Below are positions 1-6,142 of a DNA stretch of 7,102 nucleotides, piece after piece; the first letter of the stretch is position 1, and each line of letters begins with the position of its first letter. The DNA is from Pseudomonadota bacterium. GTDB taxonomy: Bacteria; Pseudomonadota; Gammaproteobacteria; Xanthomonadales; Rhodanobacteraceae. The notes under the pieces are model-generated. The model saw nothing but the letters and a program-made list of their open reading frames with translations, searched no databases and was not told the origin of the DNA. Location: the NCBI GenBank assembly GCA_025351555.1, contig JANXVS010000336.1:1-7102 (forward strand), given 5' to 3'. The translations under genes and the position numbers were made by a program.

Positions 1-27
1 CTGGAACTGTACTTGGTTCATCCCCAT
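1..27 (-). CDS. IS1595-family transposase, N-terminal fragment (cut by window edge)
   Basis: Reading leftward from 27, nine codons are visible: MGMNQVQFQ, with a second possible start at the Met encoded by 21-19. From memory, MNQVQFQ is the characteristic opening of IS1595-family DDE transposases, which continue with a 'GLS..EF...YGTE..CE' segment and a zinc-ribbon; that continuation lies outside the window. The start at 27 is preferred because GGAGG (38-34) lies six bases upstream. An in-frame TAG a little further upstream limits how far the gene can extend. The family assignment rests on very few residues, but they are unusually specific. The protein would catalyse cut-and-paste transposition of its own element. 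Confidence 0.6.
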
Positions 28-33
28 GACCCA

Positions 34-38
34 CCTCC
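34..38 (-). promoter_or_regulatory. Ribosome binding site of the transposase gene
   Basis: GGAGG on the minus strand (positions 38-34), six bases before the ATG at 27-25. It favours the MGMNQVQFQ start over the internal ATG at 21. Confidence 0.5.
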
Positions 39-80
39 ATACCGAATGTGGGTGCTACCATCTCCCGTTGCCGTCTCAAA

Positions 81-527
81 TCACGCGACCGCTGGCTGAG
101 GAACGAAGCTAATCAGGAAGAAGAATGGATCGTCGGCCAGACCGGCGAACACGCGCATGTTCTGCCCTTGGTTGATTTGATTTAGCGCGCCACCGGCAGT
201 CAGACCGCCGGGCCCGGAACATTGCACACGTGTTGCCAGTTCCGGAAACCGGCAGATGATGGCCTGATCACCGCTGCCGTTGTCGACGTGGACGATATAA
301 TCAACCTTGTCGGAAAATCGCGAATTGCTGGTCGCCAGGGGTACGACGTCGGTAACCAGAATGGTTTCGGCGGGATCTTTCGGGTTGACGAATGCGTAGA
401 TATCGGTGATATCGGCGGCCGGATCGTTTTTCGTGATCGGCGAATCCAGGTGGTCCGCCGCAAATGCGACGCCGGTAAAAGTAGCAGCGAAAGCCGCAGC
501 GAGCGCAGTGGCATACAATCGTTTCAT
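81..527 (-). CDS. DUF4331-family secreted protein, 3' part apparently lost to an IS insertion (likely pseudogene)
   Basis: The reading frame gives 148 residues. Residues 1-23 form a Sec signal peptide (positive MKR start, alanine-rich core, AFA|A cleavage at 23/24), so the mature protein would be periplasmic or secreted. The mature start ADHLDSP, then PAADITDIYAFVNP (about 36-49), a strand-rich segment, and RVFAGLADDPFFF (about 125-137) match the layout of DUF4331 proteins, whose molecular function is unknown. Family members normally continue well past the DDPFFFD motif. Here the frame instead reads LISFVPQPAVA and stops at 81, close to an IS1595-type transposase start. The start at 527 is supported by AAGGAG just upstream. 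The remaining 3' part is presumably beyond the window. If the insertion reading is wrong, this would be an unusually short family member. It is divergent from icmF, with no visible functional link. Confidence 0.75.
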   Translation of the reverse strand: MKRLYATALAAAFAATFTGVAFAADHLDSPITKNDPAADITDIYAFVNPKDPAETILVTDVVPLATSNSRFSDKVDYIVHVDNGSGDQAIICRFPELATRVQCSGPGGLTAGGALNQINQGQNMRVFAGLADDPFFFLISFVPQPAVA

Positions 528-780
528 GGCGAATCTCCTTTTTGAACGTCGGTCGCGACACGCAATGCACTAAGCGGCCGCTGTCGCTTCGTATGCGGCC
601 TTGGTTGACACACCCATTTTCCACGGCCGGCGTGCAGGTGGCGTGACGACACCCGGTGGCTGTTGTCCCGCCGATTCGTCGCAGCGGCAGTACTTCGCGA
701 TGCCTGAAGACCGCCCACGAACGTACACATGGCGCTGTCGGAGTTACAATGACCGCCTTGCTTCTGCTAGCGATTCCAAC
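528..780. other. Divergent intergenic region between the DUF4331 gene and icmF
   Basis: This 253-base stretch must carry the promoters of both divergent genes. Going rightward, TACAAT at 745-750 is a good -10 match, but the hexamer 17 bases upstream (722-727) matches only half of the -35 consensus, so the icmF promoter is only a weak suggestion. TTGACA occurs at 605-610 without a -10 box at the right spacing. No convincing leftward promoter was found. The icmF frame is open back to a TTG at 601, with an in-frame ATG at 700, but neither has a clear ribosome binding site. I see no RNA gene, riboswitch-like structure or repeat here. In particular, nothing resembles a cobalamin riboswitch box. 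Confidence 0.4.
534..540 (-). promoter_or_regulatory. Ribosome binding site of the DUF4331 gene
   Basis: AAGGAGA on the minus strand (540-534), six bases upstream of the ATG at 527-525. It is a strong Shine-Dalgarno match and fixes the start of the signal peptide. Confidence 0.75.
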
Positions 781-3700
781 ATGAGCACGACAGCGAAAAC
801 AATTCTGGCCGACGATCCTTCCATCGAGACGTCGCCACTGCGCTTCGTCACTGCCGCCAGCCTGTTCGACGGCCATGATGCAGCGATCAACATCATGCGC
901 AGGCTGATCCAGGCTCAGGGTGTCGAAGTTGTGCACCTGGGTCACAACCGCAGCGTTGAGGATGTCGTGCGCGCCGCGTTGCAGGAAGATGCCGATGCGA
1001 TCGCGCTGTCGTCGTACCAGGGCGGCCATGTCGAGTACTTCAAATACATGGTCGACATGCTCAAGGAGCGGGGCGCGGCACATATCCGCGTGTTCGGCGG
1101 CGGTGGCGGCACGATCACGCCGGAAGAGATCGCGGAGCTGCAAGGCTATGGCGTGGAGCGCATCTACCATCCGAACGATGGCATGCATCTGGGCCTGGTC
1201 GCGATGATCGAAGACGTTGTGCGCCGCGCGAGCACCGCCGCAGCCATGCGCGTGGATCGCGAAAACCACGGAACCGCGCCAGCGACGGTGCCGATCGACG
1301 ACGAAATCGCGGTCGGTCATGCGCTCACCGCGATCGAGGAAAGCAACTACGACGAAGCCGAACTCGCACACCGGCGCAAGGAATGGCAACTGGCTGGCGG
1401 CAAGACACCCGTCATCGGCATCACCGGCACCGGCGGCGCCGGAAAATCCAGCGTCGTGGATGAACTGCTGTTGCGCTTTTTGCATGCTTTTCCACAAATG
1501 CACATTGCCGTGCTCGCGGTCGATCCGACGCGCAGACGCTCCGGCGGCGCGCTGCTCGGCGATCGCATTCGCATGAATTCGCTGCGCTCTGAGCGCGTGT
1601 TCATGCGCTCGATGGCGACGCGCCGCCAGCACGCGGCGACCAACATCGTGCTCAAGGATTGCATCGGATTTCTGAAAGGGCAGGGTTACGACCTCGTCAT
1701 CGTCGAGACCGCGGGCATCGGCCAGTCCGATTCGGAAATTGTCGACCTGGTCGATTTCCCGATGTACGTGATGACCAGCGACTACGGCGCGGCATCGCAG
1801 CTCGAAAAAATCGACATGCTCGATTTTGCCGAAGTCGTGGTGCTGAACAAGTTCGACAAACGCGGCGCCGAAGACGCGCTGCGCGATGTACGCAAACAGT
1901 GGAAGCGCAACCGCGTCGCATTCAAGCTGAAAGACGAAGACGTGCCGGTGTATCCCACGATCGCCAGCCAGTTCAACGATCCCGGCGTGAGCTGGATGTT
2001 CACGAACCTGTGCCGCCTGCTGCGCGACAAGTTGCATCTGCCGGCGGAAAAGTGGACGCCGAATATTGACAACTCGCTGAAGGAACCACGCGCGACTGTG
2101 CTGATACCCGGAGCGCGTGTGCGCTACTTGGCCGAGATTGCCGAACAGGGCCGTGGCGTGAATTCGCAGATCGAAAAGCAGGCTGAAGCGGCCGATCGCG
2201 CGCAGGCTTTTTGGCAGGCGTTGCATGAGATTGGCGATCCGAAGTTGCCGAAGATGCTGGCGACCTATGACTCCAGCGATCTCGTCTCACCCGTTCGTGC
2301 TGAGGTATCGACTGCACGCGTAGGAACGCGCGCGAACAGCGAAGCTGGCCCAAAGGGCGAGCGCCAGGATGGCGTGAATAACCATGAATCGGGCGTCGCG
2401 AGTTCGCCCTTGGATACCTCAGGGCGAACGGCTGAGGTGGACCGCTCTCTGCTAACCCTGCGACAGCGTTACAACGATGCCGTCAAGGCTTTGTCGACTG
2501 AAGCCATCAGCCTGCTGCGCGAATGGCCTGCGCGCCTGAAAGCCATCACCGATCCGCACTACCTGTATGAAGTGCGCGGCAAGGCGGTGGAAGGCAGCAA
2601 CTACGTCGAGTCGATGTCTCACCAGAAGGTGCCGAAGATCGCGGCGCCGACATACAAGAGCTGGGGCGAGTTGCTTGTTTTCCTGATGAAGGAAAATTTG
2701 CCGGGCGCGTATCCGTACACCGGCGGCATCTATCCGTACCGCCGTACCGGCGAGGATCCGCTGCGCATGTTCGCCGGCGAGGGCACGCCGGAACGCACCA
2801 ACCGCCGTTTCCATTATCTCTCGCACGGGCAGAAGGCCACGCGCCTGTCCACCGCGTTCGATTCGGTCACGCTGTACGGCGAAGACCCGCATCCGCGCCC
2901 GGACATCTTCGGCAAGATCGGCAACTCGGGCGTCAATGTGCCGACGCTCGACGACATGAAGAAGCTGTACTCCGGTTTTGATCTCTCGTCGCCGAGCACC
3001 TCGGTGTCGATGACGATCAATGGCCCCGCGCCGATCATCCTGGCGATGTACATGAACACCGCCATCGATCAGGCGGTGGAAAAATATCTGCGCGAAGATT
3101 CCAAACGCTGGGATGCCGCGCACGCGAAAATTGAAAAACTGTACGATGGGAAAAAACGACCGGCTTACGCAGGCATGCTTCCCGACGGCAACGACGGCCT
3201 CGGCCTCGGCTTGCTTGGCGTCACCGGCGATCAGGTCGTGGACAGCGAGACTTACGACCGGATCAAGGCGACAACGCTGTCAGCCGTGCGCGGTACCGTG
3301 CAGGCGGACATCCTGAAAGAAGACCAGGCGCAGAACACCTGCATCTTCTCGACTGAATTTGCGCTGCGCATGATGGGCGATATCCAGCAGTATTTCGTCG
3401 ACAACAAGGTGCGCAATTTCTATTCGGTATCGATTTCGGGCTATCACATCGCCGAGGCCGGCGCGAATCCGATCTCGCAGCTCGCGTTCACGCTGAGCAA
3501 CGGTTTTACCATTGTGGAATATTATCTAGCGCGCGGAATGAGCATCGACGATTTCGCGCCGAACCTGTCGTTCTTCTTTTCCAACGGCATGGATCCGGAA
3601 TACAGCGTTATCGGCCGCGTCGCGCGGCGCATCTGGGCGCGCGCGATGCGTGAACGCTACGGCGCATCACCGCGCAGCCAGATGATGAAGTACCACATCC

Positions 3701-4392
3701 AGACTTCCGGCCGCTCGCTGCATGCGCAGGAAATCCAGTTCAACGATATCCGCACCACGCTGCAGGCGTTGTACGCGCTATTCGACAACTGCAATTCGCT
3801 GCACACCAACGCCTACGACGAAGCGATCACCACGCCGACCGAGGAATCCGTGCGCCGCGCCGTAGCGATTCAGCTCATCATAAACCGCGAGCTGGGCCTG
3901 AATTTCTGCGAGAACCCGTGGCAGGGTAGTTTCATCATCGACAAGCTCACCGACATCGTCGAAGAAGCCGTTTACAAGGAATTCGATGCAATCAGCGAGC
4001 GCGGCGGCGTGCTCGGCGCGATGGATACCATGTACCAGCGCGGGAAGATCCAGGAAGAATCGATGTACTACGAACACAAGAAACACGACGGCAGCCTGCC
4101 ACTGATCGGCGTCAACACCTTCCTGCCCAAGGAACACGCCGGCGACATCGTCACCACGATCGAACTAATCCGCTCGACCGAAGAAGAAAAGAACCAGCAG
4201 ATCCGCAACGTCGAAACCTTCCGCGCGAACCGCAATGGATTTGCGCCGGAGAGTTTGAAGCGGCTACAACAGACTGCGCGCGATCGGCAGAATGTATTTG
4301 CGCAGTTGATGGAGGCGGTGAAGTACAACTCGGAGGGGCAGATCTCCCACGCGTTGTATGACGTGGGTGGGGAATATCGGCGGAACATGTAG
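781..4392 (+). CDS. icmF: Fused isobutyryl-CoA mutase IcmF (B12-binding domain, GTPase chaperone, mutase)
   Basis: The 1203-residue cytoplasmic enzyme interconverts isobutyryl-CoA and n-butyryl-CoA by adenosylcobalamin radical chemistry; family members can also act on isovaleryl/pivalyl-CoA. Domain order is typical of IcmF. The B12-binding domain (about 21-150) has DGHDAA with axial ligand His32 and an FGGGGG turn. The MeaB-like G-protein chaperone (about 200-480) has P-loop GTGGAGKS 216-223, DPTRRRSGGALLGDR from 248, ETAGIGQ 309-315 and NKFD 356-359. The mutase barrel (about 560-1203) ends in GGEYRRNM. Phe664 (in LRMF) and Gln851 (in QAQNT) occupy the places of Tyr89 and Arg207 of methylmalonyl-CoA mutase, which marks isobutyryl-CoA specificity. 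His889 (SGYH) matches catalytic His244. The start at 781 is chosen by family length before RFVTAASLFDGHD; its ribosome binding site is weak. The protein is longer than the roughly 1090 residues I recall for the Cupriavidus enzyme. About 47 of the extra codons (504-551) come from a palindromic repeat in the GTPase-mutase linker. Confidence 0.95.
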   Translation: MSTTAKTILADDPSIETSPLRFVTAASLFDGHDAAINIMRRLIQAQGVEVVHLGHNRSVEDVVRAALQEDADAIALSSYQGGHVEYFKYMVDMLKERGAAHIRVFGGGGGTITPEEIAELQGYGVERIYHPNDGMHLGLVAMIEDVVRRASTAAAMRVDRENHGTAPATVPIDDEIAVGHALTAIEESNYDEAELAHRRKEWQLAGGKTPVIGITGTGGAGKSSVVDELLLRFLHAFPQMHIAVLAVDPTRRRSGGALLGDRIRMNSLRSERVFMRSMATRRQHAATNIVLKDCIGFLKGQGYDLVIVETAGIGQSDSEIVDLVDFPMYVMTSDYGAASQLEKIDMLDFAEVVVLNKFDKRGAEDALRDVRKQWKRNRVAFKLKDEDVPVYPTIASQFNDPGVSWMFTNLCRLLRDKLHLPAEKWTPNIDNSLKEPRATVLIPGARVRYLAEIAEQGRGVNSQIEKQAEAADRAQAFWQALHEIGDPKLPKMLATYDSSDLVSPVRAEVSTARVGTRANSEAGPKGERQDGVNNHESGVASSPLDTSGRTAEVDRSLLTLRQRYNDAVKALSTEAISLLREWPARLKAITDPHYLYEVRGKAVEGSNYVESMSHQKVPKIAAPTYKSWGELLVFLMKENLPGAYPYTGGIYPYRRTGEDPLRMFAGEGTPERTNRRFHYLSHGQKATRLSTAFDSVTLYGEDPHPRPDIFGKIGNSGVNVPTLDDMKKLYSGFDLSSPSTSVSMTINGPAPIILAMYMNTAIDQAVEKYLREDSKRWDAAHAKIEKLYDGKKRPAYAGMLPDGNDGLGLGLLGVTGDQVVDSETYDRIKATTLSAVRGTVQADILKEDQAQNTCIFSTEFALRMMGDIQQYFVDNKVRNFYSVSISGYHIAEAGANPISQLAFTLSNGFTIVEYYLARGMSIDDFAPNLSFFFSNGMDPEYSVIGRVARRIWARAMRERYGASPRSQMMKYHIQTSGRSLHAQEIQFNDIRTTLQALYALFDNCNSLHTNAYDEAITTPTEESVRRAVAIQLIINRELGLNFCENPWQGSFIIDKLTDIVEEAVYKEFDAISERGGVLGAMDTMYQRGKIQEESMYYEHKKHDGSLPLIGVNTFLPKEHAGDIVTTIELIRSTEEEKNQQIRNVETFRANRNGFAPESLKRLQQTARDRQNVFAQLMEAVKYNSEGQISHALYDVGGEYRRNM
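2291..2431. repeat. REP-like palindromic element inserted in frame in icmF
   Basis: Two related arms face each other: 2291-2309 and the reverse complement of 2413-2431 agree at 17 of 19 bases. Each arm can also fold on itself. The right arm makes a perfect 9-bp stem (2402-2410 with 2421-2429) around a 10-base loop; the left arm makes a 5-bp stem (2296-2300 with 2314-2318). A small hairpin (GCCC 2348-2351, GGGC 2355-2358) lies between them. Motifs of the type CCGTTCG..CTGAGGTATCGA are, from memory, common dispersed intergenic repeats in GC-rich Gammaproteobacteria. The element is 141 bases, a multiple of three, has no stop in the icmF frame, and encodes low-complexity residues 504-551 (PVRAEVST...GRTAEV) in the linker between GTPase and mutase domains. 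The edges are those of the inverted repeat; the original insertion may be slightly longer. Confidence 0.75.
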
Positions 4393-4415
4393 CCGCCGCC
4401 GTCCCCGGATAGTCG

Positions 4416-5243
4416 ATGATCCGCATCGTCATCATCACGCACGTCTACGACGGCTTCCGCGAGCGCAACTTCCTGTTGCGCAGCCTCGCGGGCCACTGGC
4501 TCGATGCGGGCCACGACGTGCATTTAACTGCGGGCCTCGACAACTGGCCGGACGGCGACGTGGCGATCATGCATGTCGATCTCTCGGTCGTCCCCGTCGC
4601 GTACTCCGAGGCGGCCAAGCGCTACCCGGTCGTCATCAACGGCGCGGCACTCGATATGCGCAAGCGGCTCGTCAGCCGCAATCTCGTCACGCGGAATGAC
4701 GACTGGACGGGCCCGGTGATCGTCAAGACCGACCTCAACTACGGCGGCATTCCTGAGAAAAACGCTGCCGATCGTTTTCGTCTCGATGGCAAGCCGGCCG
4801 ACCTGCCGCCGGGCCCGATCGTCGCGACGACGCGGCCGTACCCGATACTCGCCTCGGCCAGCGCGGTTCCGGACGACGTCTGGACCAATCCGGGCTTCGT
4901 CGTCGAACGATTCCTGCCCGAGATGGACGAGCGCGGCTACTGCGTGCGCGCCTGGGTGTTCTGCGGCGATCGCGAACGCTGCACACGTTATCGCGGCACG
5001 CATCCGATCGTGAAGAGCGCAACGATTGTCGCGCACGAGCCGGTGCCGGTGCCGGACGAAATACGCGCCGAGCGCGAACGGCTCGGCTTCGATTACGGCA
5101 AGTTCGACTTCGTCGTGCGCGACGGCCAGGCGATCTTGCTCGACGCGAATCGCACGCCGTCGGCGCCGCCGCCGAATCCTGAAATCGAGGTTTCGAATGT
5201 GCGACTTGCTGCGGGGATTGAAGGATTGGTGAGAATGCGGTGA
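4416..5243 (+). CDS. ATP-grasp-like carboxylate-amine ligase, substrate unknown
   Basis: This 275-residue cytoplasmic protein has the layout of a small ATP-grasp enzyme. Residues 1-60 look like a Rossmann-type pre-ATP-grasp domain (MIRIVIITHVYDGF). Then come VIVKTDLNYGG (101-111, Lys104 as candidate ATP-binding lysine), FVVERFLPE (161-169, Glu164), CVRAWVF with Arg178, and a closing segment KFDFVVRDGQAILLDANRTP (229-248). In that segment Asp231, Asp243 and Asn245 fit the metal-binding acidic/Asn triad of ATP-grasp ligases. Such enzymes activate a carboxylate as acyl-phosphate and join it to an amine or other nucleophile; the substrate here cannot be told. It starts 23 bases after the icmF stop and is followed within about 28 bases by a methyltransferase, so it is probably in one transcript with the downstream genes. 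No strong ribosome binding site is visible. I recognise no specific gene name. Confidence 0.7.
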   Translation: MIRIVIITHVYDGFRERNFLLRSLAGHWLDAGHDVHLTAGLDNWPDGDVAIMHVDLSVVPVAYSEAAKRYPVVINGAALDMRKRLVSRNLVTRNDDWTGPVIVKTDLNYGGIPEKNAADRFRLDGKPADLPPGPIVATTRPYPILASASAVPDDVWTNPGFVVERFLPEMDERGYCVRAWVFCGDRERCTRYRGTHPIVKSATIVAHEPVPVPDEIRAERERLGFDYGKFDFVVRDGQAILLDANRTPSAPPPNPEIEVSNVRLAAGIEGLVRMR

Positions 5244-5262
5244 TACGATGCGACCCGCAACA

Positions 5263-5268
5263 AGGGGA
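5263..5268 (+). promoter_or_regulatory. Ribosome binding site deciding the methyltransferase start
   Basis: AGGGGA at 5263-5268, three bases before the ATG at 5272 (spacing a little short). The alternative in-frame ATG at 5248 has no comparable purine-rich stretch before it. Confidence 0.45.
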
Positions 5269-5271
5269 CCC

Positions 5272-6141
5272 ATGGGCAACGCTACGCAGCCAATTGAAAT
5301 GGCGGGGAACGGCGCGCCATCCGCCGCCGCGCCGCGCGATCATTTCTCGCAAATCGCCGCGAACTGGTCGTACTTCGGTCCGCCGCTGCGGCCGTCGCCG
5401 AGCGATACCGCCGTGGTCCAGCGCGCGGTCGCGCGCCTGCGTGCCGGCGCGCGCACCGTCGTGCTCGGCCTGACGCCGGAGATCGTCGGCTGCGATTGGC
5501 CGGCCGATGTTCGGCTCACCGCTGTCGACCACAGCCCGTCCATGATTCAAGCGCTGTGGCCGCCGGCTCGTGGTCCGAAGAATGCGGAAGCGATCCAGGC
5601 TGATTGGTGCGCGATGCCGATCGAATCCGGCACGATCGATCTCGTCGCCGGCGACGGCTGCTACGTGCTGTTCGCGCATCCGCACGGCTACGCTGCGCTG
5701 ACGCGCGAAGTGCGGCGCGTGCTGCGGAATGGCGGCCACTTCACCATCCGCGTGTTCCTGCGGCCGGACGAGCCCGAATCCCTCGCTGATATCGCGCATG
5801 CCGTTGCAGCGGGCGAAGTCGGCAGCGTGCACGCGCTCAAGCTGCGCCTTCTCGCCGCGCTGCACGGATCGAGCGGCGATGGCAGCCGGCTCGACGACGT
5901 GTGGCAAGCCTGGAAGAAGCTGCCGCCGTTGCCAGCGACACTCGCCGACGCGCGTGGTTGGACCGCCGAAGAGATCACCGGCATCGAATCGTACCTCGGC
6001 ATGGCCGCACGCTATTTCTTGCCGACGCTGCGCGAGTTTCGCCAGAGCGTCGGCGCCCATCTGCGCGAAGTCGAATGCGCCTTCAGCGCCGACGAACTCG
6101 GCGAGCGCTGCCCGACATTTGTGTTGACCCGGGACGACTGA
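5272..6141 (+). CDS. Class I SAM-dependent methyltransferase, substrate unknown
   Basis: From the ATG at 5272 the protein has 289 residues; an in-frame ATG at 5248 would add eight. A variable N-terminus is followed by DHFSQIAANWSYFGPPLRPS (23-42), a lead-in helix. The Rossmann core has motif I as VVLGLTPEIVG (63-73), unusual in lacking the normal GxGxG loop. Next are AVDHSPSMI (84-92), where Asp86 should bind the ribose of SAM, DWCAMPIESGTIDLVAGDG (111-129) and LTREVRRVLRNGGHFTIRVFL (143-163). This is the usual order for class I methyltransferases. The C-terminal 120 residues are helical and probably bind the substrate, which cannot be inferred. It lies between an ATP-grasp-like ligase gene and a glycosyltransferase-like gene, one base from the latter, so it is probably translationally linked to it. 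Confidence 0.8.
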   Translation: MGNATQPIEMAGNGAPSAAAPRDHFSQIAANWSYFGPPLRPSPSDTAVVQRAVARLRAGARTVVLGLTPEIVGCDWPADVRLTAVDHSPSMIQALWPPARGPKNAEAIQADWCAMPIESGTIDLVAGDGCYVLFAHPHGYAALTREVRRVLRNGGHFTIRVFLRPDEPESLADIAHAVAAGEVGSVHALKLRLLAALHGSSGDGSRLDDVWQAWKKLPPLPATLADARGWTAEEITGIESYLGMAARYFLPTLREFRQSVGAHLREVECAFSADELGERCPTFVLTRDD

Positions 6142-6142
6142 A

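Larger units (their letters stand above)
1..116 (-). mobile_element. Left end of a putative IS1595-like insertion sequence in the DUF4331 gene
   Basis: DUF4331-like coding sequence stops at about 117, and an IS1595-type transposase start appears at 27 in the same direction. The 90 bases between them carry no other gene and fit the untranslated end of an insertion sequence. The exact boundary cannot be placed because only one end is in the window, so neither the terminal inverted repeat nor the target duplication can be compared with its partner. The limit of 116 is the point where family resemblance of the host gene is lost, and the true edge may be some tens of bases inside that. A short inverted repeat (ACCCAC 29-34, GTGGGT 48-53) is present but has no clear role. 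Confidence 0.5.

Noticed and set aside
29..53. Inverted repeat ACCCAC/GTGGGT as a terminator for the DUF4331 gene
   Set aside because: The stem has only 6 bp, the loop is 13 bases, there is no T-tract in either direction, and it overlaps the ribosome binding region of the putative transposase gene.
605..610. TTGACA as a -35 promoter box
   Set aside because: The hexamer about 17 bases downstream is GC-rich and unlike a -10 box, so the match stands alone.
528..780. Cobalamin riboswitch upstream of the B12-dependent mutase
   Set aside because: No B12-box-like conserved sequence or multi-stem fold was recognisable in the intergenic region.
301..2226. Long open frame of 641 codons on the minus strand, overlapping the DUF4331 gene and icmF
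   Set aside because: It is antisense to the clearly conserved icmF coding sequence, has arginine/histidine/alanine-rich composition typical of GC-rich shadow frames, and matches no family I recognise.
4406..4423. Short hairpin (CGGAT/ATCCG) with the ATP-grasp start codon in its loop, as a translational control element
   Set aside because: A 5-bp stem formed partly by coding sequence is expected by chance in GC-rich DNA, and nothing else supports a regulatory role.
4735..6060. Open frame of 441 codons on the minus strand across the ATP-grasp and methyltransferase genes
   Set aside because: Its composition is low-complexity and arginine-rich, and the plus-strand frames here carry recognisable domain motifs.
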